A DNA stretch of 64,000 nt from an uncultured Bacilli bacterium (GTDB taxonomy: Bacteria; Bacillota_I; Bacilli_A; RF39; UBA660), in the NCBI GenBank assembly GCA_934149465.1, contig CAKPEZ010000004.1, forward strand, positions 36,853 through 100,852, in the 5' to 3' direction. The position numbers were made by a program, and so were the translations under genes. Shown piece after piece: positions 11,066-19,481 of the stretch; positions within the stretch are counted from its first letter, which is position 1, and each line of letters starts with the position of its first letter. The notes under the pieces are model-generated. The model was not told the origin of the DNA, did not search any database, and was given only the letters and a program-made list of their open reading frames with translations.

Positions 11066-12436
11066 CTATAAGCTAAGCATTTTCTCCAATTCTTTGATAA
11101 TTGTTTGTAACTGTTCATTAGTTTTTAAATCTTCTTCTATTAGATTAACAGCATGAATAATTGTCGAATGTTCTCTTCCACCAAAACAGCTTCCAATTCT
11201 AGGAAATGATTCGTTAGTCATAGTTCGACATAAATATATTGCAATTTGTCTAGGTAAGACAATGCTCTTGGTTCTTTTTTTCCCTTTTAAATCATCTAGA
11301 TTTACTTGAAAATAATCACATACTGTTCTTTGAATACGGTGAATATCATTTTTAAAAGCACTTTTAGTACCCATTTGTTCTTTTAGAGCATCAACTGCAA
11401 CTTCTAAAGTGATTTTTCCACCATTCATCATTGTTGAAAAAGCAAATACCCTTGTAATAGCGCCTTCTAATTGCCTTATATCTGAATCAAAATTAGATGC
11501 TATATATTCAATGACTTCATTAGGAACTTCATCTAACATTTCCTTATTTTGAATTTTTTTTCTAATAATATCAACCCTAAGTTCAAAATCTGGGGGAAAA
11601 ATATTAACAGTAAGTCCCCACGAAAATCTAGTTCTAAGACGTTCTTCTAATAATTTTAAATCATCAATAGAACGATCAGATGCAATAATTATTTGCTTAT
11701 TAGAGTTATAAAGTTCATTAAATGTATGGAAAAATTCTTGTTGGGTTTGCGAAGCGCCTTCTAAAAACTGTATATCATCTATCAATAAAACATCAATATT
11801 TCTGTATTTATTTTTAAAGTTATCTATTAATTCTAAGCTATTTTTTTCTTTATTTCGTACTGTATTAATAAAATCATTAACAAATTTTTCACTAGTAACA
11901 TATAATACTCTTTTATTGGTATTTTTTAAGATATAATTCCCAATAGCATGCATTAAGTGGGTTTTACCGAGTCCACTTTTTCCATATAAAAATAAAGGAT
12001 TATAGCTTTTACCTGGCTTTTCTGCAACTGAGAGTGCAGCCGTATATGCAAATTTATTAGTGTTTCCAACAATAAAAGTTTCAAAAGTATAATTAGGATT
12101 TAAATTAGCATCTATGCTACTAATATTTGGAACTCCAATATCAACATCCTCAATAACAATTTTATTATTTTTTTCTTCATCTTCTTTTATTTCATCTTCT
12201 AAAACATAGACAAAATTAAAATTAGTACCAGTAAGTTCATTAAATGTAGATTGAATGAGATCGGAGTAATTTTCTGATAAATGCTTTTTATGAAGAACAT
12301 ATGGAACTATTACTGTTGCAGTTCCATCCTTTAAACTATATAATTTAGTATCACTAAACCAAGTAGCATAAGACAAAGCAGTAACTTGTTCATTTATTTT
12401 ACTAAGAAAATTTTTCCATAAAATATCTGTATTCAT
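11066..12436 (-). CDS. dnaA: chromosomal replication initiator DnaA
   Basis: Origin-binding AAA+ initiator, 456 residues. Domain I (about 1-75), a short acidic linker (about 80-105), AAA+ domain III with Walker A GKSGLGKT (152-159) and Walker B LLIDDIQ (217-223), and DNA-binding domain IV (about 362-456). The DnaA signature helix reads F-G-G-R-E-H-S-T-I-I-H-A (418-429). The usual D-H-T is E-H-S here, which is notable because the local boxes are also non-standard. The ATG follows AAGGTGA. Confidence 0.98.
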   Translation of the reverse strand: MNTDILWKNFLSKINEQVTALSYATWFSDTKLYSLKDGTATVIVPYVLHKKHLSENYSDLIQSTFNELTGTNFNFVYVLEDEIKEDEEKNNKIVIEDVDIGVPNISSIDANLNPNYTFETFIVGNTNKFAYTAALSVAEKPGKSYNPLFLYGKSGLGKTHLMHAIGNYILKNTNKRVLYVTSEKFVNDFINTVRNKEKNSLELIDNFKNKYRNIDVLLIDDIQFLEGASQTQQEFFHTFNELYNSNKQIIIASDRSIDDLKLLEERLRTRFSWGLTVNIFPPDFELRVDIIRKKIQNKEMLDEVPNEVIEYIASNFDSDIRQLEGAITRVFAFSTMMNGGKITLEVAVDALKEQMGTKSAFKNDIHRIQRTVCDYFQVNLDDLKGKKRTKSIVLPRQIAIYLCRTMTNESFPRIGSCFGGREHSTIIHAVNLIEEDLKTNEQLQTIIKELEKMLSL

Positions 12437-12471
12437 CTAATCACCTTGCCTTAATTTCAGTTATCACCAAT

Positions 12472-12477
12472 ATTGTA
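12472..12477 (-). promoter_or_regulatory. candidate dnaA promoter -10
   Basis: Minus strand TACAAT (12477-12472) about 36 bases upstream of the dnaA ATG. The -35 region is weak. DnaA boxes start 44 bases further upstream. Confidence 0.4.
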
Positions 12478-12874
12478 CATTACTTTCTTTAAAAAATAAA
12501 GTCTTTTTTTAAAAAGTAAGTTATGAACAACTTATGAACAGGTTATAGACAGGATAAACCCTTATAATTAAAGAATTTATACAACTTATGAACAATTTGA
12601 CATTTGAACAGGTAAAGTTATGAACAATTTGACTTATGAACACCCCTGTCGATAACTGTCTATAACTTTTCTATTCCTTATATTATAAGACTTTAAAAAA
12701 TAAGTTATGAACAATTGAACTGTCAATAACTCTATTTTTGTTTATAAGTTATGAACTTATTCCTGTTTATAAACAATGTATCAATATCATAACACGTTTT
12801 TCTTAAAATGAAACAAAAAGTTAAATAAATATTTTAAAACCATTTTTATCAAATAAAAATCCTTAAAAAAAATA

Positions 12875-12903
12875 TTGACATAAAAGAATTTACCATATAT
12901 AAT
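12875..12903 (+). promoter_or_regulatory. rpmH promoter
   Basis: Perfect TTGACA (12875-12880), 17-base spacer, perfect TATAAT (12898-12903). Start of transcription near 12910. Confidence 0.92.
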
Positions 12904-12943
12904 TAAATACGTTTATTGGTTTTTGATTTGGAGGTGTTGTATA

Positions 12944-13075
12944 ATGAAGAGAACTTTTCAACCAAATAATAGAAAGAAAGCAAAAAAACATGGCTTTTTC
13001 TCTCGTACTGAAGGTAAAGTATTAAATAAAAGAAGAGCAAAAGGTCGTAAGAAACTTTGTAGTAGTAATAAATAA
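12944..13075 (+). CDS. rpmH: 50S ribosomal protein L34
   Basis: 43-residue basic protein with the L34 pattern: M-K-R-T-F-Q-P-N, then K-K-x-H-G-F-x-x-R, ending in R-R-A-K-G-R-K. GGAGGTG sits at normal spacing before the ATG. First rightward gene after oriC, followed by rnpA, the universal order. A weak hairpin with T8 follows it. Confidence 0.97.
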   Translation: MKRTFQPNNRKKAKKHGFFSRTEGKVLNKRRAKGRKKLCSSNK

Positions 13076-13104
13076 ACCACAATATTATTATAGTGGTTTT
13101 TTTT
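13076..13104 (+). terminator. rpmH terminator (weak)
   Basis: ACCAC (13076-13080) pairs with GTGGT (13093-13097), followed by eight T. The five-bp stem is short, so partial read-through into rnpA is likely. Confidence 0.55.
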
Positions 13105-13131
13105 GAATGTTTATATGTAAGTGAGGTACTT

Positions 13132-13461
13132 ATGAAAAAAATAGATATTATAAAAGAAGCAAAAGATTTTGATTATATTATTAATCATAGTCCTAAAAAG
13201 AGAAATAAATATTTTTCAATTTTTTACTTATCTAATAAAGAAAAGAATCACTATGGAATTTCTGTTCCTAAAAAGCTTGGAATAGCAGTTATTAGAAATA
13301 AAAAGAAAAGACAGATAAAAAATATCATCGATAAAAACAAAAAGATTCTTCCAAAATACTATGATTATGTTATAATATTAAAAAAAGAGCTCTTAGAATT
13401 AACTTATTTGGAAATGGAAGAAAATTTGCTAAGTCTCTTTAAACAAATAAAGGAGAATTAA
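13132..13461 (+). CDS. rnpA: ribonuclease P protein component
   Basis: Protein subunit of RNase P, which matures tRNA 5' ends. 109 residues from the ATG at 13132, preceded by GAGG. Shows the family core: F-x-x-x-Y-L-S-N strand, the V-P-K-K-L-G-x-A-V-x-R-N-K-x-K-R segment (the RNR motif reads R-N-K), and the C-terminal helix. Its stop directly abuts the yidC ATG. Confidence 0.94.
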   Translation: MKKIDIIKEAKDFDYIINHSPKKRNKYFSIFYLSNKEKNHYGISVPKKLGIAVIRNKKKRQIKNIIDKNKKILPKYYDYVIILKKELLELTYLEMEENLLSLFKQIKEN

Positions 13462-14400
13462 ATGAAAAAGAAGAAACTACTATTAATTTTAATATGTTTA
13501 GCTTTATTAAGTGGATGTACTAAGACTTTAAAGGATAAAGATAATAAAGCTATTCGTAATGAGAAAACTGGGCAAAGTATTACTGAAAATATTTTATGTA
13601 AACCTACTGATGAGTATTCTATTAAAATATATGAAGAAAATGATATTGATATAGAAAAGCTTCCAGTATGTACTAACATGAAAATAAATGAAGGTACTAA
13701 TGAAGGATTATGGACTAGTATCTTTGTAAAGCCATTAGCGTGGTTAATAATCAAAATAGGAATGATATTAAAAAATTATGGTTTAGCTATTATAATATCT
13801 ACTTTATTAATTAGAATAGCAGTATTCCCTATTACTAAAAAAACTGCTATGCAATCAGAAAATATGAAATTAGCTCAGCCAGAATTAGAAGCATTAGAAA
13901 GAAGATATGCTGATAAAACTTCACAAGAAGATCAGATGCGAAAATCTCAAGAAATGCTTATGTTATATCAAAAATATAAAATTAATCCTATTTCAGGATG
14001 TTTATTAGCGTTTATTCAATTGCCTCTTTTCTTCGCTTACTTAGAAGCTATAAACAGAGTACCTGCTATATTTGAAAGTGAAATTTTAAAATTCAATAAA
14101 TATTTTACTCTTAATATGGGAATGACCCCTATTATGGGAGTAAGTAGTGGTCACTACATTTATATTCTTTTAGTAGTATTAATTATCGTAACTACTTATT
14201 TCTCTTTCAAGAAAACTTTATCAGATCAAAGTGGTCCACAAGCTAAACAAATGAAATATACAATATATATTATGTTAATCTTTATTTCTTTTAGTGCTTT
14301 ATATTTACCTACTGCACTAGGATTATACTGGATAACTTCAAGTTTATGCACTATTCTACAAAATAAATTGGTAGAAAAAAGAAAGAAGGCAGTTAAATGA
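13462..14400 (+). CDS. yidC: membrane protein insertase YidC (lipoprotein form)
   Basis: Inserts proteins into the cytoplasmic membrane. The 312-residue protein begins with a lipoprotein signal, lipobox L-L-S-G-C19, as in Gram-positive YidC. The core runs from about residue 90 with the G-L-A-I-I-I-S-T-L-L-I-R segment (membrane-embedded Arg), a charged coiled hairpin at about 130-170, and three more membrane segments ending G-L-Y-W-I-T-S-S. Sits in rpmH-rnpA-yidC-jag. Its TGA overlaps the jag ATG (ATGA). Confidence 0.96.
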   Translation: MKKKKLLLILICLALLSGCTKTLKDKDNKAIRNEKTGQSITENILCKPTDEYSIKIYEENDIDIEKLPVCTNMKINEGTNEGLWTSIFVKPLAWLIIKIGMILKNYGLAIIISTLLIRIAVFPITKKTAMQSENMKLAQPELEALERRYADKTSQEDQMRKSQEMLMLYQKYKINPISGCLLAFIQLPLFFAYLEAINRVPAIFESEILKFNKYFTLNMGMTPIMGVSSGHYIYILLVVLIIVTTYFSFKKTLSDQSGPQAKQMKYTIYIMLIFISFSALYLPTALGLYWITSSLCTILQNKLVEKRKKAVK

Positions 14401-15005
14401 TAGAATTCAAAAAATATGAAGCTAAAACATTAAATGAGGCAACCTCTAAAGCTATACTTGATTTATCAGTACCAGAAGAAGATTTAATTATTAAAATACT
14501 AGAAGAAAAAGGTGGCTTATTTAAAAAATGTATAATAGAAGTCACTACAGTTAATAATGTTATTAATCATTTAAAAGATACAATAACTGAAATAACTAAA
14601 TTAATGAATATCGAAGTTAATTTAGAAGTAAGACGTAGAGAAAATACCATTAATATAAAATTATTTTCTGATAATAATGCTATATTAATTGGTAAGAATG
14701 GTCGTACAATCTCAGCATTGCAATTATTATTAAAGCAAATGTTATATAACGAAATTGGTGATAAAGTTAAGATTTTGCTAGATGTTGAAAACTACAAAGA
14801 AAAAAGAGTTAAAAATTTAACATATCTTGCAAAGAAAGTTGCTAAAGAAGTAGCCGATACTAAAATAGAAGTTCAATTAGAGAGAATGAATTCTTATGAA
14901 AGAAGAATTATTCATGAAGCTTTAGCAGATAATAAATATGTTTATACAGAATCTTTTGGAGAAGAACCAGAACGTTATGTAGTTGTAAAGCCTAGGGAAG
15001 ATTAA
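14397..15005 (+). CDS. khpB: RNA-binding protein Jag/KhpB (Jag_N-KH-R3H)
   Basis: RNA chaperone-like partner of KhpA. 202 residues: a Jag_N domain (1-50) with G-G-L-F-K-K, a type II KH domain with the G-K-N-G loop (about 99-102), and an R3H domain near residues 160-190 with R-R-I-I-H-E-A-L. Coupled to yidC by a four-base overlap. The palindromic terminator that follows covers its stop codon. Confidence 0.95.
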   Translation: MIEFKKYEAKTLNEATSKAILDLSVPEEDLIIKILEEKGGLFKKCIIEVTTVNNVINHLKDTITEITKLMNIEVNLEVRRRENTINIKLFSDNNAILIGKNGRTISALQLLLKQMLYNEIGDKVKILLDVENYKEKRVKNLTYLAKKVAKEVADTKIEVQLERMNSYERRIIHEALADNKYVYTESFGEEPERYVVVKPRED

Positions 15006-15018
15006 TCTTCCCTTTTTC
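14995..15018 (+). terminator. rnpA-yidC-jag operon terminator
   Basis: Perfect palindrome GGGAAGATTAATCTTCCC (14995-15012) followed by TTTTT. The jag stop is in the loop. Confidence 0.92.
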
Positions 15019-15056
15019 TTATTATGTGTGTTAAAATAAAGATAGGAAGTGAAGAT

Positions 15057-16403
15057 ATGAATGATACTATAGTAGGAATTTCTACAGCACTTGGTGTTGG
15101 AGCAATTTCCATTATTCGTTTAAGCGGAGAAGATTCAATAAAAATAGTTAATCAAATTTTTAAAGGAAAAGACCTTACTAAAGTTCAAACTCATACTATT
15201 AATTATGGACATATTATAGAAAATAAGGAAATAGTTGATGAAGTACTTGTTAGCGTTATGCTATCTCCAAAAACATATACTAAAGAAAATATTGTTGAAA
15301 TAAATTGTCATGGTGGGATTGCTACTACAAATAAAATAGTTGAAATATTAATCTCTAAAGGATGTAGACCAGCATCTCGAGGAGAATTTACTAAAAGAGC
15401 ATTCTTAAATGGTAGAATAGACTTAGTTGAAGCAGATGGAATAATGAATTTAATAGAAGCAGAAACAGAAAATGCTAGAAAACTATCTATTAACCAGTTA
15501 AGTGGTAGAGTATCAAAATTAATTAAAGACTTAAGAAATGACTTAATTCAAATAGTATCTCATATAGAAGTTAATATTGATTATCCAGAATATGAAGATA
15601 TTGAAGAGTTAACAACTGAAAAAATAAAGCCTAGTTTACTTATATTTAATAAAAAAATATCTGATATTATTAAAAAATCAGAAATAGGAAAAGTTATTTC
15701 TAATGGAATAGATGTTGGTATAATAGGAAGACCTAACGTTGGAAAAAGTAGTATTTTAAATCAAATATTAGAAGAAGATAAAGCCATAGTAACGGATATT
15801 CCAGGTACAACGAGAGATATAGTTGAAGGAAGAGTAAATATTGGTGGTTTAATACTTAATTTAATAGATACTGCTGGTATTAGAAAGACAGAAGACAAAG
15901 TAGAACAAATTGGTGTTGATAAAAGTTTTTCAATAATAGAAAAAAGTTCTTTAGTATTATTAGTTTTAAATAATAATGAAAAAATGACAGAAGAAGAAAA
16001 AATGTTACTTGCAAAAATAAAAAATAAACCTTATCTTATTGTGATAAATAAAATAGATTTAGAAAATAAATTAGAAATAGATGATCCAAATAAAGTATAT
16101 GTATGTGCTAAAGACGGAAGAGGCTTTGATGAGCTTTTCTCTAAAATAAAAGAAATTTTCAATGTTGAGAAAATTTCTAATCAAGACTTGAATTATTTAA
16201 GTGATGCAAATGCTATTGCAAAATTAAAGGAAGCTAAAGAAAAAATAGATACTTCTCTTTCTCTAATAGAAGAACAAGCTCCAATTGATATGGTAGAATT
16301 AGAAGTTAAGAGTAGCTGGAATATTTTAGGCGAAATAATAGGAGCAACTTATCAAGATGAGTTCCTAGATGAATTATTTAGTCGTTTTTGCTTAGGAAAA
16401 TAG
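15057..16403 (+). CDS. mnmE: tRNA-5-carboxymethylaminomethyl-2-thiouridine synthesis GTPase MnmE
   Basis: With MnmG it modifies U34 of tRNAs. From the ATG at 15057 (preceded by GGAAGTGAAG) it has 448 residues. Folate-binding N-domain with R-G-E-F-T-K-R-A-F-L-N-G-R (108-120), a G domain inserted in a helical domain with G1 GRPNVGKS (224-231), G3 D-T-A-G and G4 N-K-I-D, and the C-terminal F-C-L-G-K motif that positions the catalytic Cys. Its end overlaps the end of the opposing 16392 gene by 12 bases. Confidence 0.97.
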   Translation: MNDTIVGISTALGVGAISIIRLSGEDSIKIVNQIFKGKDLTKVQTHTINYGHIIENKEIVDEVLVSVMLSPKTYTKENIVEINCHGGIATTNKIVEILISKGCRPASRGEFTKRAFLNGRIDLVEADGIMNLIEAETENARKLSINQLSGRVSKLIKDLRNDLIQIVSHIEVNIDYPEYEDIEELTTEKIKPSLLIFNKKISDIIKKSEIGKVISNGIDVGIIGRPNVGKSSILNQILEEDKAIVTDIPGTTRDIVEGRVNIGGLILNLIDTAGIRKTEDKVEQIGVDKSFSIIEKSSLVLLVLNNNEKMTEEEKMLLAKIKNKPYLIVINKIDLENKLEIDDPNKVYVCAKDGRGFDELFSKIKEIFNVEKISNQDLNYLSDANAIAKLKEAKEKIDTSLSLIEEQAPIDMVELEVKSSWNILGEIIGATYQDEFLDELFSRFCLGK

Positions 16404-16715
16404 ATTCCTTTTTAATATTTTTTTAGGAATATAAACTAAATGATAACTTTCATCCTCGTTTTTTATAAGACTTTTTATTAATGGATAATAAAAAGATAAA
16501 TCATCTTCATTCAAATCACTAGCATCGTAGGCAAGGTTTTCTTTTAAATCCCTTAATTGACCATTATAAACAAAGGGAATATTACTAATATAATACTTGC
16601 CTTCTTTTTTTTGAACAAATAATTTAAGATTATAGTTAGTTAATTTTTCTTTGAGATCGTTTAGTAGTAAAATATGCACTTCGTCTTTGATAATTTTTTC
16701 TTTCCTGTTATTCAT
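16392..16715 (-). CDS. hypothetical protein, opposite to replication
   Basis: Unrecognised 107-residue, charged, soluble-looking protein with no signal peptide or membrane segment. It has an alternating strand/helix pattern with a Y-Y-I-S-N-I-P-F-V-Y central strand. A good AGGAG lies before the ATG, and codon use is like its neighbours, so it is probably real. It is transcribed divergently from mnmG and convergently with mnmE, inserted between two genes that are adjacent in most Bacilli. No function can be assigned. Confidence 0.7.
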   Translation of the reverse strand: MNNRKEKIIKDEVHILLLNDLKEKLTNYNLKLFVQKKEGKYYISNIPFVYNGQLRDLKENLAYDASDLNEDDLSFYYPLIKSLIKNEDESYHLVYIPKKILKRNLFS

Positions 16716-16769
16716 TTTATTATTCTCCTTTATAAAGAATATGCTTTTAAAAGTAAAAAAATTACTTTA

Positions 16770-16798
16770 TTGAAAAATTCGTTTAAATGTCATATAAT
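16770..16798 (+). promoter_or_regulatory. mnmG promoter
   Basis: TTGAAA (16770-16775), 17-base spacer, TATAAT (16793-16798). It lies inside an upstream in-frame extension of mnmG, which confirms the downstream start at 16827. Confidence 0.85.
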
Positions 16799-16826
16799 AT
16801 ATTTCATTAAAAAGGAAGTGTTGTCT

Positions 16827-18686
16827 ATGAATTATGAAATTATTGTTGTAGGTGGAGGACATGCTGGATGTGAAGCAGCACTTGCATCTGCTAGAAAAAA
16901 TCACCAGACTCTTTTAGTTACCGGAAATATAAAAAATATAGCAGACATGCCATGTAATCCTTCAATAGGAGGAAGTGCTAAAGGAATAGTTGTTAGAGAA
17001 ATAGATGCCCTTGGTGGAGAAATGGGAAGAAATGCAGATAAAGCTCTTCTTCAAATGAAGATGCTTAATTCTTCTAAAGGTCCTTCTGTACATTCATTAA
17101 GAGCACAAGCTGATAAAATAACTTATCCTAAACAAATGCTAAAAACTTTAGAAAAAACTCCTAATTTAACTAATAAAGAAGCTATAGTAGAAGATTTAAT
17201 TATTGATAATTCAAAAGTAATAGGTGTTGTTTTAGAAGATGGTACTAAAATATATAGTAATATCGTTATTTTAACTACAGGAACATACTTAAAAGCAGAT
17301 ATCCTAGTTGGTAATACTCGTACAAGAAGTGGTCCACATTCAGAAAAGCCTTCTAATCATTTAAGTGATAATCTTCGAAAATATGGACTTGAAGTAATAA
17401 GATTAAAAACAGGAACTCCACCTAGAATAAAAAGAGACAGTATTGATTTTTCTAAAACTCAAAGAGAAGATGGAGATAAAGAAAAATATTCTTTTAGTTA
17501 TGATGAAAAATTTTATTATGATCCTTCAAAACAAGAACCATGTTATTTAATTTATACAACACCTGCTACTCATAAAATTATAAAAGATAATCTTCATAAG
17601 GCAAGTATGTATGGTGGTTTAGATGATATTACTGGTATTGGTCCTAGATATTGTCCTTCTATAGAAGATAAAATCGTAAAATTTGCTGATAAAGAAAGAC
17701 ATCAATTATTCTTAGAACCAGAAAGCCTATATTATGATGATATATATCTTCAAGGATTTTCTACTAGTATGCCACATGATATTCAAGAGCAAATGGTTCA
17801 TAGTTTACCAGGATTAGAAAACGCAGTTATATTAAAATACGCATATGCAATAGAATATGATGCAATCTCACCTACTCAGTTAAAATCTTCATTAGAAACC
17901 AAGGTTATTGAAAATTTATTTACTGCAGGTCAAATAAATGGTACTAGTGGTTATGAAGAAGCAGCATGTCAAGGCTTAATAGCAGGTATTAATGCTTCAT
18001 TAAAATTAGAGAATAAAGAACCTCTTATTTTAAGAAGAGATGAAGCGTATATTGGAGTATTGATTGATGATTTAATAACTAAAGGAACTAGAGAACCTTA
18101 TCGTCTTTTAACCTCAAGAGCAGAGTATCGTTTATTACTAAGACATGATAACGCTGATACTAGATTAAGAGAATATGGTTATAAAGTAGGACTTATATCT
18201 GAAGAAAAGTATCAAAAATTTAAAAATAAAGAAGCTCAAATTCAACAATTAAAAGATGAATTATTAATAAAAAAAGTAACTCCTAAAGATAATATAGATT
18301 TTTTAAATACAATTCCTTTAAAAGATGGAATTACTTTATATGAATTACTAAAACGTCCAGAAGTAACTTTAAAATCTTTAATAAATAATAAATTAATTGA
18401 TATAGATGCTTCATCTTCTGTAATTGAACAAACAGAAATAGATATAAAATATGAAGGATATATAAAAAAGACTCAAAAAGAAGCTAATAAGATTCTAAAA
18501 AACGACGAAAAATTGCTTCCTTTAGATATAGACTATAATAAAGTACCTAATCTAGCAACAGAAGCAAGACAAAAATTAATTAAAGTAAGACCACGTTCAA
18601 TAGGACAAGCATTAAGAATAAGTGGAGTAAACCCAAGTGATATTTCTATATTACTTGTATATTTAAGGAAGTATTATAATGAATAA
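16827..18686 (+). CDS. mnmG: tRNA uridine-5-carboxymethylaminomethyl modification enzyme MnmG
   Basis: FAD-dependent partner of MnmE. 619 residues from the ATG at 16827, preceded by AAGGAAGTG. N-terminal FAD-binding V-V-G-G-G-H-A-G-C-E-A, the conserved M-P-C-N-P-S-I-G-G block, G-T-G-T-Y-L-type segment (here T-T-G-T-Y-L), R-L-K-T-G-T-P-P-R, the G-Q-I-N-G-T-S-G-Y-E-E-A-A-C-Q-G signature, and the C-terminal helical domain with R-P-R-S-I-G-Q-A. Overlaps rsmG by eight bases. Confidence 0.98.
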   Translation: MNYEIIVVGGGHAGCEAALASARKNHQTLLVTGNIKNIADMPCNPSIGGSAKGIVVREIDALGGEMGRNADKALLQMKMLNSSKGPSVHSLRAQADKITYPKQMLKTLEKTPNLTNKEAIVEDLIIDNSKVIGVVLEDGTKIYSNIVILTTGTYLKADILVGNTRTRSGPHSEKPSNHLSDNLRKYGLEVIRLKTGTPPRIKRDSIDFSKTQREDGDKEKYSFSYDEKFYYDPSKQEPCYLIYTTPATHKIIKDNLHKASMYGGLDDITGIGPRYCPSIEDKIVKFADKERHQLFLEPESLYYDDIYLQGFSTSMPHDIQEQMVHSLPGLENAVILKYAYAIEYDAISPTQLKSSLETKVIENLFTAGQINGTSGYEEAACQGLIAGINASLKLENKEPLILRRDEAYIGVLIDDLITKGTREPYRLLTSRAEYRLLLRHDNADTRLREYGYKVGLISEEKYQKFKNKEAQIQQLKDELLIKKVTPKDNIDFLNTIPLKDGITLYELLKRPEVTLKSLINNKLIDIDASSSVIEQTEIDIKYEGYIKKTQKEANKILKNDEKLLPLDIDYNKVPNLATEARQKLIKVRPRSIGQALRISGVNPSDISILLVYLRKYYNE

Positions 18687-19401
18687 AAGTGAATTTATTG
18701 CTGAAGTACAAAAACTAAATATTGTAGTTACTGATAAACAAATGCAGCAACTTGATACGTATTATAAGATGTTAGTTGAATGGAACGAAAAAATAAATCT
18801 AACTGCAATTACTCTAGAAGAAGAAGTATACTTAAAACATTTTTATGATAGCTTATCTTTATATAAAGCATATCCTTTAAATAATCAAAAGCTTTGTGAC
18901 ATTGGTACTGGAGCAGGTTTTCCAGGAATAGTATTGAAAATATTTTTTCCATCATTGCAAGTAACTTTAGTTGAATCTCTACATAAAAGATGTATCTTTT
19001 GTTTAGAAGTTATTAAAAGATTATCTTTAAAAGATATTGTAGTAGTAAATGAAAGAGCTGAAATCTATAGTAGGAATAACCGAGAAAAATTTGATATAGT
19101 AACATCAAGAGCGGTTGCTAATATAAAAATACTATTTGAATATTCTGTTCCTTTATTAAAGGTAAATGGTTATTTTTTACCAATGAAAGCATCTTGTTTA
19201 GAACTAGAAGGTTTAGATAGCTATTTAAAGAGATTCTCAATAAAAAGCTTATCTCCAATAAAGTTTTATCTTCCTAAAGAAAATAGCGAAAGAACTATTG
19301 GAGTATATCAAAAATTAGCGGCTACTCACAAGAAATATCCAAGACCATATAGCCAAATAAAGAAGGAAATAAATATTAAAAAAAATATTTCCCAAGATTA
19401 A
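18679..19401 (+). CDS. rsmG: 16S rRNA (guanine-527-N7) methyltransferase
   Basis: 240-residue SAM methyltransferase. Shows W-N-x-x-I-N-L-T-A-I near residue 35, the SAM-binding C-D-I-G-T-G-A-G-F-P-G-I, and V-T-S-R-A-V-A. The ATG lies within the mnmG end, behind AAGGAAG. Standard mnmG-rsmG-noc order. The gene's last codons run into the Noc-site region. Confidence 0.97.
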   Translation: MNKSEFIAEVQKLNIVVTDKQMQQLDTYYKMLVEWNEKINLTAITLEEEVYLKHFYDSLSLYKAYPLNNQKLCDIGTGAGFPGIVLKIFFPSLQVTLVESLHKRCIFCLEVIKRLSLKDIVVVNERAEIYSRNNREKFDIVTSRAVANIKILFEYSVPLLKVNGYFLPMKASCLELEGLDSYLKRFSIKSLSPIKFYLPKENSERTIGVYQKLAATHKKYPRPYSQIKKEINIKKNISQD

Positions 19402-19403
19402 AA

Positions 19404-19419
19404 TATTTCCTGGGAAATA
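19404..19419. promoter_or_regulatory. Noc-binding site (NBS)
   Basis: TATTTCCTGGGAAATA differs by one base from the known NBS palindrome (ATTTCCCGGGAAAT core). It ends three bases before the -35 of the noc promoter, so Noc may also influence its own transcription. A left half-site, TATTTCCC, occurs about 20 bases upstream. Confidence 0.85.
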
Positions 19420-19422
19420 CTA

Positions 19423-19451
19423 TTGTCATTTTAAAAAAAATATAGTATTAT
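19423..19451 (+). promoter_or_regulatory. noc promoter
   Basis: TTGTCA (19423-19428), 17-base spacer, TATTAT (19446-19451). Confidence 0.75.
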
Positions 19452-19481
19452 AGAAATAACTAAGAAAAGAGGGATAATAAT

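Larger units (their letters stand above)
12437..12943. other. chromosomal origin of replication oriC (dnaA-rpmH region)
   Basis: 507 bases without a gene. Plus-strand TTATGAACA occurs at 12521, 12532, 12586, 12618, 12634 and 12705; plus-strand TTATAGACA at 12543; minus-strand TTATCGACA at 12647, TTATAGACA at 12657, TTATTGACA at 12721 and TTATAAACA at 12739. The palindrome TGTTTATAAACA at 12764-12775 is a box on both strands. No canonical TTATCCACA was found. A very AT-rich tract at 12776-12874 follows and is the likely unwinding element. Then comes the rpmH promoter. Gene orientation flips here, as expected of an origin. Confidence 0.9.

Noticed and set aside
13462..14400. UGA as tryptophan (mollicute code)
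   Set aside because: UGA ends yidC, recF, spoIIR and mntP exactly at family-length C-termini, and Trp in these proteins is TGG.
16674..16826. N-terminal extension of mnmG
   Set aside because: It would contain the gene's own promoter, while the ATG at 16827 has an AAGGAAGTG site and gives the normal N-terminus.
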